Assembly: GCA_025201705.1 (NCBI GenBank)
Contig: MU616843.1
Span: 1 to 30,199, forward strand
Length of the DNA stretch: 30,199 nucleotides
Origin: Dissophora ornata
Lineage: Eukaryota; Mortierellomycota; Mortierellomycetes; Mortierellales; Mortierellaceae
Direction: 5' to 3'
Below the pieces are notes generated by a model, which did not search any database, was not told where the DNA came from, and saw nothing but the letters and a program-made list of their open reading frames with translations. Made by a program: the position numbers and the translations under genes. Positions 1 to 11,707 of the stretch are shown here, in pieces (the stretch's first letter is position 1; every line of letters starts with the position of its first letter).

Positions 1-148
1 CCTACCCCAAACACACCTGGGACACGCGTTTATTTTAGAGTGGTAGCCATTTTTGAATAGAAATGTTACCCATGCAGTAAAGTTCTAGTGCATATCACAT
101 CCTTGGCTATCTTCGTTGTGTCTGACATTGAAAGTAAACAGAATGTGC

Positions 149-154
149 TTTATT
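149..154 (-). terminator. Possible poly(A) signals of SSU72
   Basis: AATAAA on the minus strand lies about 12 nt past the SSU72 stop codon; a second AATAAA lies at 29-34. The nearer one is unusually close to the stop, so the distal one may be the one used. Confidence 0.35.
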
Positions 155-165
155 TCGATGGATCT

Positions 166-1199
166 TCAAAAAAACGACACCGAATGTAATACGGGCGCAG
201 TCGGGTATCGCTGTTGAAACTTGTCCAAGATAGGCTGAATTTCTTGGTCAATATCCCTGGATTGATCAATATCTTTAGCAAGGTTCAGAATCATGCGTCC
301 GCCGATCATAGCCTCCTCATAGTTGTCTTTGATCTCGACGTTGATCACATGCACCGGGTTGCTGTGAGATTCGCCTCTTTGAATCAGATCTGCGTCCATA
401 GTGTGTTACGGAAAGGAGGGAAGGGATTGCGGGGTTAGCATATTGAAGGAAGAGAAATCGCGCTTTTTTTTTTTTTTGTGTACCTTCACAGACGGCGTCG
501 AAGCAGCGCTCCTCACAGGTAATAATCACATCAAATTCCTCTCTGCTCTCCTGAAACCGTTCTGGCGAGTTTTTGATCTTTCGGTTCCTGTCCAGCATCA
601 ACAGCAATCCGTTCGACTGGTATCTATAGTTTCGTCCGCAGAGTAAAATAAATGGATAATCAAAAATCTATTAAGGGACTTTTCCCTCCTGGGCGCGGCG
701 TGACAAACATGCAAATGAACAACCCCACACCACGATGATCCTCCCCTTGGACTCAGCTGCATTCTCCTGCATCACGGGGTAATGCTGTGGATAGGTAGGG
801 TCTCCTGTATCTCAGCTCTTTGATTTTCCCCCTTCTTCTTCTGATTGCGCATGCCTTACAATTGCGTATCCTTGCCCTTGAGCTCTTGGTAGACCTCATT
901 GTAGGGTGTACCAAAGTTGTAAATGTTGGGTTTGTCGATCGTCGGTCCTGGCAGGCGGACCATTGTTCCTGTGCCATATGATGAAACTGTGAATCCATTT
1001 TTCCTATATCAAAAAAATGAAGACCAATGGTTAGTTGGGCCACAGGAGTGAAGGCAAGTAGAAAACTAGTTCGGTTTGCTGAAACCAAAACAATAAACGC
1101 TGAAAAGGTCCCAAGGACTTTTGTAACATACAGCAATACGTTGTGCGCCTCCATGCTACGATTCTGGTTCGATGCGCAGATTACAGCGAAACGGACCAT
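166..1199 (-). CDS. SSU72: SSU72 RNA polymerase II CTD phosphatase
   Basis: Four exons, complement(166..389, 484..623, 860..1003, 1132..1199), give 191 aa with all GT-AG junctions in frame; family members are about 195-205 aa. Ssu72 removes phosphate from Ser5/Ser7 of the Pol II C-terminal repeat and works in the nucleus with the cleavage/polyadenylation machinery. Visible support: the protein opens with a phosphatase P-loop of CX5R type (C8 to R14, followed by Ser, in the block [14 protein letters not shown]), then [17 protein letters not shown], and [21 protein letters not shown]. The late block [12 protein letters not shown] carries the aspartate region assigned to general acid in the family. 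Exon 3 is followed by an intron with a poly(T) run on the plus strand (about 469-477). It is transcribed in the same direction as the dehydrogenase upstream of it, 248 bp away. Identification is very secure. Confidence 0.96.
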
Positions 1200-1299
1200 G
1201 GCGTATGTGAGGGTGGAGAAATCGGTGGTGACTGGGATGTGGAATGAGAATTACAATGGAAAGAAGAGCAGATGTACGATGCATGGCATCTCATTGCCA

Positions 1300-1305
1300 T
1301 TTATT
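1300..1305 (-). terminator. Possible poly(A) signal of the SDR gene
   Basis: AATAAA on the minus strand, about 145 nt after the dehydrogenase stop and before the SSU72 start. The 248-bp gap also holds a small direct repeat (GAATAGCT twice, about 1313-1329). No other element is visible there. Confidence 0.35.
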
Positions 1306-1447
1306 GTCCCCTGAATAGCTGAATAGCTGATTCCAGTCACGAGCTTTATGTATGTTTTGGTGGCGGCTCAGTCATCACAGCTGGTCAGGCACACCATATG
1401 ATTGTACACAGGCTACCTGCTTCCTCTGACTCCATCTGTCTCTTTTC

Positions 1448-3069
1448 TCAAATATCCTTCCTAGACTCTTCAGCAGCGTCAATCTTGCCGGTCTCATTCG
1501 TTGGCTTCTTTTCGCCATTCTTGCCCTCAAAGGTCTCCATTGCCTTATCTGCGCCACTCACCGTCCTCGCCAGATCCTGGAACCAGACTGGCAAGATCGA
1601 TACCAGCGGCACAAAGTTCACGTAGAATGGCATCATAATCTGGTTCCGGCCGCGTCTCTTTTCCATGGACTCAATGATTGTCCTCACAACATCCAAAGGC
1701 TCCAAGGTAGGGGTGAAGAAAGGCAGACGTTCCTTGACACCATCGAACATGCCGGTCTCGATCTTGCCACAGCAGACGAGCGTAGTCTTGACGCCGGGGG
1801 TCTTGTAGAGATACTTGATCTCGGACTCGAGGGTTTCGTGAAAGGTCTTGACAGCGGCCTTTGATGCAGCGTAGTCAGCTAGAAAAATAAAATAAAAGCA
1901 AAGTAGGAAACATGTCAGCATATCTCGAAAGGTACGATAGACTCTTAAGGAGTTTTCTTTCATCCTGTGCGATCGCTCGTACCAATCTGGGGAGCAGCCA
2001 TGAAGCCCATGGCGGAGGAAACTGTGATCTGTGATTTGCAATGTCAAAATACGTTAGTGACATGGTCGATTCCTGAGCGCGCTACACTCAGCCATCACCC
2101 TCAAAAAATACGGTCTTACAATGTGTCCATGGTCGTTCTTGATCATATCCGGCAAGAACTCCTTGATCATAAACGCTTGTCCCAAGAAGTTGACATCCAT
2201 CGTCCTAAAATAGAATTTCAGCCACCAATGCACGTCAGCATTCGGATCAACATCATCCGATATGGATACGCTGATTTCAAACTTCCGCAATGCCTTACTT
2301 CTTGATGTCTTCATTGGAGAGATCTAGGATGGATTTGCCATTGACAATGCCCGCGTTGTTGACCAAGATCGTAGGCTCACCAAATTCCTCACGAATCTCC
2401 TTGGCAGCTCGCGCAATGTCCTCGGGATTAGATGCATCGCAAATGTAGCTCTCGATATCCACTATTCATCCATCGTTCGCAACAACGAAAGAAGGGGTTC
2501 GGTTTAGAAACCTGATTGGCAGCTATAGCGCTTCCAAGTTATGCTTGGCGAATATTGATTCCATTTCTTACAAGAAGTTTTAATGGGCTCGACGTCGAGA
2601 ACGACGACGGTGATGCGTCGAATGGCCAATGCCTCCGCAAGAAGATAACCAATGCCACTGGCACCTATTATGATTAACAAACTCAAATCCGTTGAGGTCG
2701 CAAGGCCAGAGGGTATCGATTGTTTGCATCAAATGTGGATGCACGATACAAGATGACGTTCGCTTCAATGGCACGTCCAATGGCGATTTTCTCACCCTTC
2801 CTTGCAGATTACGTACCTCCAGTGATCAAAACGACCTCGTCTTCCCAGTCAACTTTGCCGCCTTTACGCTGGCTGCGGTCGTGAAACTCATAGGCAGTCT
2901 TGACACTAAATAGCAAGGAGGCGTACACGGCGGCAATTATGAACGGAGCACTCTCGTTCTCGAACCCGTAGAGTTTGAGGCAGGGGATCAGGAAGAATGG
3001 GAAGGAGACATGAAAGATGGAGGTATTGAGCATGTTCAGCCAAAAGTCGAGGCTGCGTCGGTTAACCAT
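1448..3069 (-). CDS. Membrane-anchored short-chain dehydrogenase (SDR16C/RDH10-like)
   Basis: Six exons, complement(1448..1878, 1983..2028, 2120..2204, 2299..2461, 2572..2664, 2817..3069), give 356 aa with every junction in frame. The classical SDR signature is complete: cofactor motif TGGASGIG at residues 83-90, D124 in the ICDASN segment, NNAG at 150-153, N175, S203, and Y216xxxK220 in DYAASK. Two hydrophobic stretches precede the Rossmann fold (about 17-34 and 42-57), suggesting an ER or lipid-droplet membrane anchor. The C-terminal half (KIETGMFDGVKER, then PxLEPLDVV) resembles retinol dehydrogenase 10 / 17-beta-HSD11-type enzymes, which oxidise or reduce lipid alcohols, sterols or retinoids with NAD(P). 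The substrate cannot be read from sequence. The start was chosen at the ATG just before VNRRSLDF; an upstream in-frame ATG (3186) would add a Ser/His/Pro-rich run that looks like UTR. Confidence 0.92.
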
Positions 3070-3611
3070 GGTGGAGGAGGCTAACTGTAGTTGATGTATG
3101 GAGTGAGAGGGAAAGGGCAAGGGATGAGGATTTGAAAGTAAGAATGGATGAGAAGGAAAAGAATGTGGAGATGTAGCATGTGGCAAGGAACAAAAAAGAC
3201 GTTGAAACGCTGCGTTGCACGGAGTAATGGTGTTCCATTTTTTGACTTCAATTTATTTAATTATCGCGTACTGCAGGAAAAGTATGCAAAGCGACTCGTA
3301 TCAAGTGCATCGTGCGCCATGTGTCTGGCCCCATCAAAAAGGACGACCATGGGCAGGACATACAGCATGAAGAACCAACTCAACTCTGTGCGCGCTGGGG
3401 CAATGCCGTCCAGACCTGAGCTCGCGCGCAACTACTCCTCGCACCCTCGTGTCCCTCAAGCATGTCGTGACTGGTTTGGCTGCGCTCAAATCATCGTTCG
3501 TTGTTCACCCCCCACTTCGCCATTCTCTTTCGCCCTCATTCACATTCCAAACCAATCCCACGCACCCTCATCCACTCCAGCAAGCACCTAGAATAAACGA
3601 AGGCGCCGAAA
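3070..3611. promoter_or_regulatory. Divergent promoter between SDR and gamma-SNAP genes
   Basis: This 542-bp gap lies between two divergently transcribed start codons, so it should hold both promoters. I see no clear TATA box. Purine-rich sequence on the plus strand next to the SDR start (about 3090-3180) reads as a pyrimidine-rich leader for the minus-strand gene. A CT-rich stretch (about 3500-3560) precedes the gamma-SNAP start. No convincing coding region. Confidence 0.5.
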
Positions 3612-5644
3612 ATGGGAGCATCAGAAGAAGCGCGCTTAAGAGATGCCATCGAGTATATGCGCGAGGCAGAAAAGAAGTAGCGTGTCCTTCCACCACCTAT
3701 TTCCTTGCAGCTACACACTTGCTCCTGTTTAATATTGACAAAGGAAGTAGGGGCTAACAGGACAAATCGACCCAACTGACTCTGCATTGCGCGAACCTGT
3801 AGTTCCGAGAAGGGCTGGTTCAGGAAACCTGATTGGGACATCGCTGCTCAGTATTTTGAAAAAGCAGGTTAGCTGAATTGTTTTCTTCAATGACATAACA
3901 AAAGACACCCATGCGATCACCTCCGCATGCGCATGGGCCTATTATTTATTAATATCTACATAATGAAATCACTTCTCCATCGTAGGCCAGGCATTCAAGG
4001 CTGGAAAGTCGTATGAGCAGGCTATCCAGGCCTTCATCAAGGCGTCTGACTCCATGATCTCAGCAACGAGGTACGTATATAATGTACATCCTTCTGAAGC
4101 ATACGGATCGATGGGAAACTGGCAGCTATGTTTGATCACTTATGCTTATCACCCATGTTTTTAATGGTCCTCCCTGCCTAGTCTGTTCATGGCTGGACGT
4201 GCAATGGAGAATGCAGGCAACGTTGCGCTTCAGAACCTCGGTCAGGCTGAGCGCGCCGCAGACATGTACAAGCGCGCCAGCGACCTGTACTTGCAGAATA
4301 TGACCCCAGATCGTGCCGCAGAGTTATTGGAGAAGAGTGCCAAGTATGGACATTGGAAACGATAGGCTACAGTTTTTTTTTGCAAGTGCATTAGGTTGGA
4401 TCGGCTTACTGATTATACAACGGTGATATGCATTTGGGCTTGTAGAGCTATAGAGCCGATTTCGGTCGACACTGCTATTGATTTTTATGTTGCGGCATGC
4501 GACATTTATGAGAACGAGGACCGCGCTCGATATGCAACGGATACTTTCAAGAGGACCGCCTCGTTGCTGGTCAAACATAGACGGTAAGAGTAGGCGTGGC
4601 GTGTTGATTAGACGTCGATGCGATCTAATCAGTTTGTCCGCTCATTGTTGTAGCTTTGAGAAGGCGCTTGAGGCACTGCAACGCTTGGGCAATGTGCAAA
4701 AGGATTCTCCAAACAAGTCGGCTTACTACAAGACTCTACTAAGCATTATCATCGTTCAGTTGGCTGCAGGAGATGAAGTCGATGCTGGGAAGAGATTCCA
4801 AGCGTTCTGCTCGTAAGGATTCTTTTCACTATAACACAGTTATCTTTTATAGGTCTGTGCACATGTAAGCGAGTGGTAGTGATCTCACATACATCATCTT
4901 ATCAGAATTGAGGGATTCGTTCAGTCGGAGGAGTCAGCTGTAGCACACGCAATGCTGGACGCATTCGAGCACCGCGATCAAGCGTACTACAACCAGGCTG
5001 CAAACCGTCAACATGTCGGATTCTTGGACAACGAGGTCGCCCGACTGGCGCGTAACATTACCATCTCGAACGATCTGATCTCTGGGGGAGGTTATGTAGA
5101 ACCCGGCTCTTCACTGCCTCCCCCACAGAATCTGCAGCAGCCTTACTACCAGCAGCAAGGTCCTCCTCCCTCGGGACCTGGACCTGCGAGACAACCAGGC
5201 GCATATCAACAACCGCCAAAGCAGCTTTACCAACCACAACCACAGCCTCCTTACCAGCAGCCATATCAACAACCGCTCTATGATCAAGAGGATATCTACC
5301 TGGCAAAACCAACCTCCCAGACACCGAATTATCACCCACAGCCTGGAAGTACCGCCGCTGGCTTTACCGGAGGGTATGAAAATTCGCCGCCCCCGTCATC
5401 TGGCCCACCCCCATATTCTGACGAACGCAATGAGGATGATTGGCACCGGTTGACAGAGAAGCAGCCTCCTGCAACTGCATCGCCATCGATTCCTCCGCCT
5501 CAGCAGCAGCCGCTTCAAGGTCAACAGAGCCAGCACATCCAGCAACAGTCGCCTCAACCAAGACAGAACCAGCAGCCTAGTGCGCCGCCTAGCCGCAGCT
5601 ATTACCAAGATGTGGAAGAGGACGATGACGATGGCCTGCTGTGA
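3612..5644 (+). CDS. NAPG: Gamma-SNAP (NSF attachment protein) with long Q/P-rich tail
   Basis: Seven exons, join(3612..3676, 3803..3867, 3986..4070, 4182..4343, 4446..4583, 4654..4812, 4906..5644), give 470 aa with all junctions in frame. SNAPs are TPR-like helical adaptors that bring the ATPase NSF to SNARE complexes for disassembly; gamma-SNAP is the divergent form. Support: the order KGWFRKPDWDIAAQYFEKA, AERAADMYKRASDLYL, DTAIDFYVAACDIYENEDRAR, FKRTASLLVKHRRFEKALEAL, then the C-terminal LLARNI-like helix region follows the gamma-SNAP pattern. The conserved part ends near residue 290. About 175 further residues are rich in Gln, Pro and Tyr (for example repeated YQQP), and the protein ends EEDDDDGLL. 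Known gamma-SNAPs are about 310 aa and also end in an acidic stretch plus Gly-Gly-Leu-like residues. The tail is in the same open frame as the helical part, so it is not an annotation artefact. Confidence 0.92.
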
Positions 5645-5737
5645 GGTTGGCTGCGTTTCTCCTGTGTTATTTATTCCTTGCATGGCATCCGTTGAAGAGC
5701 GATAGAACTGTAGAATGCTAGTGTTGCTTTTAAAGAT

Positions 5738-5743
5738 AATAAA
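5738..5743 (+). terminator. Poly(A) signal of gamma-SNAP
   Basis: AATAAA about 94 nt after the stop codon, in an A/T-rich context. The rest of the gap to 5999 has no coding signal and should hold the promoter of the next gene. Confidence 0.55.
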
Positions 5744-5999
5744 AGGAGCGCTGGCATACGGGAGGTGTTATTGCTATTGAAAAGGACCCGGGACACGCGC
5801 CCTTGTTCGTGTGACAATTTATTCCAGGTGGAGGATCCATTAAAGGAAAAAATGTGGTCATACAAAGAGCAGCTACTCGTCTGAACACACATTTCGCTTG
5901 ATCTCGCATTCCCCATTCTCTCCCTCCTTCATTCTTCAAATGGTAACTGTTCAAAGGGACGCCCAAGCGGCGCTGTGACCCCGGGAATTTTAAACCCCG

Positions 6000-8949
6000 A
6001 TGAAAAGTTATCTTGTATCCCGGATACGGCTCTAATAATCGCAACAATCGTAATTACAAAATAGGCGACACGGACACTTACGGGACGCCTTGTGCGGCCC
6101 ACTTCGACCTCCAGCACAACAAGAAATATCTCCTCTGTTGCTATCAAACCGACATCCGCCACCAGGATAGCAGCCGGGTCCCGCTGTAGAACTTCATCAT
6201 ATCAACAGCAACCGCTCTCCTCGTTTTTCTCCGGCTCTGCCACAGGAGGACAGATCAAGTCTGCGCCTCAGTATGGACAGCCGACTTGGATGACCCATCC
6301 GCACCTGATGAATCAAGGGGAGAGTATGGACTAATACTTTTGTTTATTCCTAACGGCTGTTTTTAGATGGGAAATGGAATGCAGCTAATGGGAAAGGGGG
6401 TGGACAGCTTGGGCAGACTGATGATCTGTCAACACGATTTTCATGGCGCACAGATCAATTGACCTTACGCTTCACTTTTTGATAGTTACTCCGGGATTGA
6501 CAGCTGCAGAGTATGAGCTCAGGAGAACGCTTTTGATGGAAAGTCTTCCGAAGGGGAGCGTGGTCATCTCGACCAGTCATCGGACACGTTTCATGACCAA
6601 CAACATCTTGTAAGGATTTCTTCAAACAGCGAATGATCATTTTATGCGCTCTTATATTCCTTTCTACATGCAGATCAACTGAAATTTCGTTCATGAGGGA
6701 CGTCTCTGTTTAGTTACCCGTTCCACCAGCAAACCGACTTTTATTACCTGTGTGGTACGGATCAGATCGGATCAAATTGAAGGCGCTACGGAGCATAGGA
6801 CTACAATGTATTGGCTATGAGTCCTCTCTTTTTATTTTCCTGACGCTCCGTGTTATATAAACGTCTGGACATTTAGGATTCAACGAACCAGATGCGGCGC
6901 TAGTGTTGGGTACACTTTGAAGATTCAACGTTACCATAGAAAGTCTGCTAGGGTTATAACCTCTGATCTAACATGACACCTTGTTATCTGTGTATGCCTC
7001 TTGTTTTTCGGGATAAACAGAGAAGAACGATTCGCCTCGAGGATACAAGATGACGATGTTCGTGGCGCCTAAGAATGTTAACATCGAGATGTGGGAGGGT
7101 GCACGGACGGGACTTGACGCCGCCAAAGAGATCTTTGGAGCAGATGAGGTAACGATCCTATGTGAACCTATTCCTATTTACTCTTGGGATCGTAGGCAGG
7201 AGAAATATCCACCGTATTCTGTTGCCGCACAAATTGGTCAATATTTTGGGTCGACCTAATCCATTCCTCTATCATGGCTGTTAGGCGATTGATGCGAACT
7301 TGTTCCGGTATAGGGCGGTGGATATGGCGAGTCGGCACGAGAACGTGTACTTTGACTACCCTGGTCCGTCCATGTTCATGCCCATGGACATTGCCAAGAA
7401 GCTACACAACACGCCAGGTAAGCAAACTCAATCAATAAACGGCATCAACAGACCTCTCAAGCGCAGTAGGGAAAAAAAATCATTACCAACATTTCACAAT
7501 CTATCCCCGTACAATCCAAAAAAAAAAATCTTATTCCTTCAGTGGTGCCGTCCTTATTCTCACGCTTGATGGGGGTCTTTGGAGCAACAAAGGATGCTAA
7601 ACCATCGTCTGACTTCGCATTTACCTCTCATCCGTATCCTACCAACACTGACACCAAAAAATCGAAATCGAACAAATCGTCGCAACAATCTGTCGCAGAC
7701 TCGGACGCGATAGCGACGACAAAGGGTCTTTCTCCCTTGGTGCAGGAACTGCGCGTCATCAAGAGTGAAGCCGAGATCAAGATTATGCGACACGCGGGCG
7801 AGATCAGTGGCAAGGCCTTTATCGAGGTAAGCCTGGCACTGGGATTGCACTGTATACTTGATTATCCCTGCTCATCCCTATTCCATCCCCTCTAACTTTT
7901 TGTGTTGTCCTTATGTCTGCTCATCTGTCCGTTTTTGATACAGACGATGAAATTCACGAACCCGCAGAGGCTTGAGCACCAAGTGTACGCAAAATTCGAT
8001 TTCGAATGCCGGATGCGTGGGTCTCAGATGATGGCATATGTCCCTGTAGTTGCTGGTGGGTCGAATGCTCTCACAATGCACTACGTCAACAATGATCAGC
8101 CGCTCAAGGACGGGGATCTGTTACTGATGGACGCAGGTGGAGAGCTAAATGGGTACGCGAGCGATATTACGAGGACCTGGCCTGTGAATGGGAAATTCAC
8201 AGAGGCGCAAAAGGATTTGTATGAGGTCGTTTTGAATGCGAACAAGGAGTGCATCAAGGTATGGGATGTTATGATGTAATGAGTATGATTTTTGTTTCTG
8301 TTGATTGTTCTTGACGATTTTACTATTGCTTCCTTTTCTTTTGTAGCTGTGCGCAGAGGAGCATGGTATGTCGTTGAACCAGATCCACGACGTGTCAATG
8401 CGTTTGACCAAAGAGGGACTTTCGAGGTTAGGCATCAAGCCCTTGGCGCATGTAAGTCAATCAGCTTCCTTCCCTCACCTCGCAGTACGCACATTCTAGT
8501 ATGGAAAAGTTGAATTCTAATACACTCGAACCCTCTGTTTCATGTATCTAGGACATAGATAGGAGACTGTACCCCCATCATGTCGGACACTACCTGGGAA
8601 TGGACGTTCATGACACTGGCGATATCTCCAGGTCTAGACCTCTGAAAGAGGGCATGGTCATCACGATCGGTAGGTGCTTTGTCCCATTTCAAAGAAAAAA
8701 AAAACTCTTGCTTATACCGCGTCTGAGTCAAATCACTGACCCACATTTTCCCGCCATTGCGTCATCTTGCCCACAGAGCCAGGTTTGTATATTCCACGCG
8801 ACTCTGCATACCCTGAGAAATACCAGGGTATCGGTATCCGTATTGAGGACAACGTGGTGATTGGCAAGACAGTGCCCCACGTCCTCAGTGTCACCGCGCC
8901 AAAAGAGGTTGTTGATATTGAGTACTGCTGTGCGTCAGGCAGAGAATAG
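6000..8949 (+). CDS. ICP55: Mitochondrial Xaa-Pro aminopeptidase (Icp55/XPNPEP3-like)
   Basis: Twelve exons, join(6000..6014, 6065..6323, 6486..6609, 6714..6754, 6877..6909, 7021..7148, 7285..7417, 7543..7826, 7944..8258, 8347..8451, 8552..8669, 8777..8949), give 575 aa. All junctions from exon 2 onward are secure. The family removes one residue from mitochondrial proteins after presequence cleavage (N-end stabilisation) and is a dinuclear metal M24B peptidase. Support: an R/S/T-rich presequence, the [19 protein letters not shown] linker, [18 protein letters not shown], and the ligands D402, D413, H492, E519, E542 with exact family spacing (11 and 23), plus H499. Exon 8 adds about 50 polar residues (Ser/Lys/Asp-rich) absent from shorter homologues. 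The first exon is inferred: exon 2 has no in-frame ATG, so a 15-nt exon (MKSYL) is proposed; an ATG at 5941 with immediate GTAACT donor is an alternative. Confidence 0.9.
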
Positions 8950-8982
8950 AAGCGAGAAAACGCACAGAGGAGGAACTGAAGT

Positions 8983-8988
8983 AATAAA
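8983..8988 (+). terminator. Poly(A) signal of the Xaa-Pro aminopeptidase
   Basis: AATAAA 34 nt after the stop codon. The next start codon is only 222 nt further on, so the M28 gene promoter and this 3' UTR are packed together. Confidence 0.55.
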
Positions 8989-9210
8989 CTGTCATAGTGT
9001 TATCATCCGCGCACAAACATTTCAAATCTTGGCATTGAAGTGCGCGTCTCTGTCGCGCTGCGCGTGTTGCATAATAAGCATCATGTGACTTTGTCTCAAT
9101 TCATGCATTCTGATTCTCCCCGTTCGTTGTCGCTCGTGTGTGAAAAAATAACGGCTTTCTTCTTTTCGTTACAGCTCCCATTGCAAATTTCCCACTCATT
9201 CATTCCAGCA

Positions 9211-11541
9211 ATGGCAGACACCTCACGAGAGACCCAGCCTTTGCTGAACCCCGACAACGGAGGTACTATATTTTCCCTCAGCGATGTTGTCTCATTGTAA
9301 AAACAGAACAGGAAACACGGATAAACAGTGTCCTTGTTTTGTAACACGTCTTTTTTGTTCTTTACTGCCCGTCCGTGTTCTGTTCCCAGACCCTAGCCAA
9401 GATCGCCGCTCGCGATTCAAGAGAGTGTTCCCTTACGGACTGGTGGCGCTACTCTTCATCGGCATCAGCACCGTTATCTTGATCGTCCTCGTCAAGCCCC
9501 ATGATGGTACTTTAATCACACAGTTTCATTTTGCGCTGATTGCGCACGTCCGTGTGCTCGCTTCCCTTTCTGCTGCAATAGACTATTGCTGACTCTTCCG
9601 CCTCTTGATACACTCGCTACACTTGAACATTACACGAAAAAAAAAAATCACTGTAGATGGCGGCCCACAAAACAAGTCGCCTCTGTCAGAGCAGCTTTTG
9701 ACGCCTTCGATTTTCGCGCATCTGGAAGAACTGTATGCAGTTGCGCAGAAGCACAACAACTCCCGCTCCGTCACAAACGGTTACATGGCTTCAGCCGATT
9801 ACGTCCAAACGCAACTGTTGTTGAAGGCATCGAACTACTGCGATATCTCGACTCAGGAGTTCAAAGTGCCTGTGTGGTCCGAGCTAGAGGCGCCTGAATT
9901 GAGAAGCACGGGTATCGGCGGCTCTGGAGAGATTCTGTACCAGAACAAGGTTGATTTCCAAAGTAAGTTGTTCTCTTGATTTCTTCCCATGATTTTCCCA
10001 TTGCACTTTAATCACGCGACTGGGGAGATTACAAAGTGTTATTTCGTTTCGCTGTCCGCTTCAAAGCATTTGGTGCTCATTCAACCCTTATTTGTGCACA
10101 TTTTTCCTCGACCATGTTTGCTGACGAAATGCTCTGTCTCTCTCTCAGACTTCAGATACGGCGGACCCTCAGCCTCCCTTAAGAAGCAGGAGATCCAGGG
10201 TGTCTCAAACAATGGCTGCAGTGCTAAAGACCACAAGAAGGTCAAGGGCAAAATCGCAGTCATCGAGGAAGGAAGCTCATGCGAGCTCTGGGAAGCTGCT
10301 TACAATGCCGAGAAGGTATACAATCACTCGTTAAGGCGTGTAGATGCTATTGGGACATATTCAGTGACATATCCAGAACACGCTTTCTCATATGAACACC
10401 TCTCGATTAATTCTGATAACCGATGTCGTTTAGGCTGGAGCAACGGGTGTTTTGTTCTATAACAATTCCAAGCGCAAGTTCTTGATGTTCTCCCGCATCC
10501 GCATCACTGCATGGAAGGAGGGTGATCCCCTGATATCCATCCCCGTCCTCTCTATCACCAACTCTTTCGGAAACACTCTTCTCCAGAACGAGGATAGTGT
10601 CCTCTTGTCCCTGAAGACCGTCAACAGTCTCACCGTCGAGTCTACCATCAACGTCCTTTGCACCACCAAGACCGGTGATGAGGATGACACGATCGTCTTG
10701 GGCGCTCACTTGGACTCTGTTCCCGAAGGCCCCGGCATGGTCGACAATGGGTCGGGCTCATCATCACTGCTGGAGATTGCATTAGTGATGGCGAAGGCGG
10801 AGTTCGCACTGAAGAACAAGATTGTGTTTGGATGGTGGGGTGCTGAGGAGATTGGACTGTTGGGATCGAGACACTATGTCAGAGAGTTGGTCAAGGATGA
10901 GGAGAAGAAGAATCAGATCGCCATGAACATGAACTTTGATATGTTGGCCAGTCCCAACTACGTCCCCTACGTAAGTCCCCCGACCATTCACCATATTCAC
11001 TGACTGTCCTTGACTCGTAAAAGTTGACCCAATTTATCTCGCCATTTTTTTCAGGTTCATGATGGCAAGACGGCTCCCGAGGAGTTGATCGAGCCCTCGT
11101 CCAAGATCGACCATCTTTTGATCGACTACTTCAATTTCGAGAAGGAGGGTTTCGAGTACACAGATATGGTTGGTGGCAGTGACTTCTTGCCTTTCCTCCT
11201 GGAGGGTATTCCCTCGGGCGGTCTTCTCACCGGCGCTGGCGAGAAGAAGACGATGGAACAGCGCACGCTCTTTGGAGGCTTTGCAAACGCGCCTCTCGAT
11301 CCTTGCTATCACCAGAGGTGAGTGATCGATTGATCGATAGTTGTAGACATTGTTGCTTTTATTTTGTATTGCTGCTAACCTGTCAACTTGTTCTTCATTC
11401 TTTAGCTGTGATACAATCGAGAATGTGAGCAAGGAGGCTTTGCGATTGATGTCCCAGGCTGCATTGTACGCGATCACCAAAGTGGCCGAGGCTGACAACC
11501 TCCGCGAATGGCTTTCAGATGCAGACATCGAGCTCCAGTAG
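9211..11541 (+). CDS. M28 zinc aminopeptidase, type II membrane protein with PA domain
   Basis: Seven exons, join(9211..9262, 9390..9506, 9657..9962, 10149..10315, 10434..10970, 11055..11317, 11406..11541), give 525 aa with all junctions in frame. The M28 metal site is complete: H306 (in GAHLDS, with D308), D318 (in VDNGSGS), catalytic E352 and ligand E353 (WWGAEEIGLLGS), D383 (NFDM) and H479 (CYHQ). A PA domain (about 125-265) interrupts, as in vacuolar aminopeptidase Y (yeast Ape3). There is no cleavable signal peptide: a basic segment RRSRFKR is followed by one hydrophobic helix (about 33-52), so the catalytic part would be lumenal. The short cytosolic tail has E7-T-Q-P-L11-L12, an acidic dileucine motif of the kind used for AP-3 or vacuolar sorting. 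A vacuolar membrane peptidase releasing N-terminal residues is the likely role; exact specificity is unknown. Confidence 0.93.
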
Positions 11542-11630
11542 CATATTCAGCGCACTTTTGGCTGTGAGAACCAATGACATGGTCCCGGCTTCATGCAGTG
11601 ATGCATACATTTATTGCAAGAAAACAGACA

Positions 11631-11636
11631 AATAAA
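11631..11636 (+). terminator. Poly(A) signal of the M28 peptidase gene
   Basis: AATAAA 90 nt after the stop codon, within an A-rich stretch. It lies just before the end of a possible convergent minus-strand coding region. Confidence 0.5.
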
Positions 11637-11707
11637 GAGCTTATCATTCATATTGCAGATATATGATAGATTATACCAAGCTATCGCGCAATCAACGACA
11701 ACGGGAG

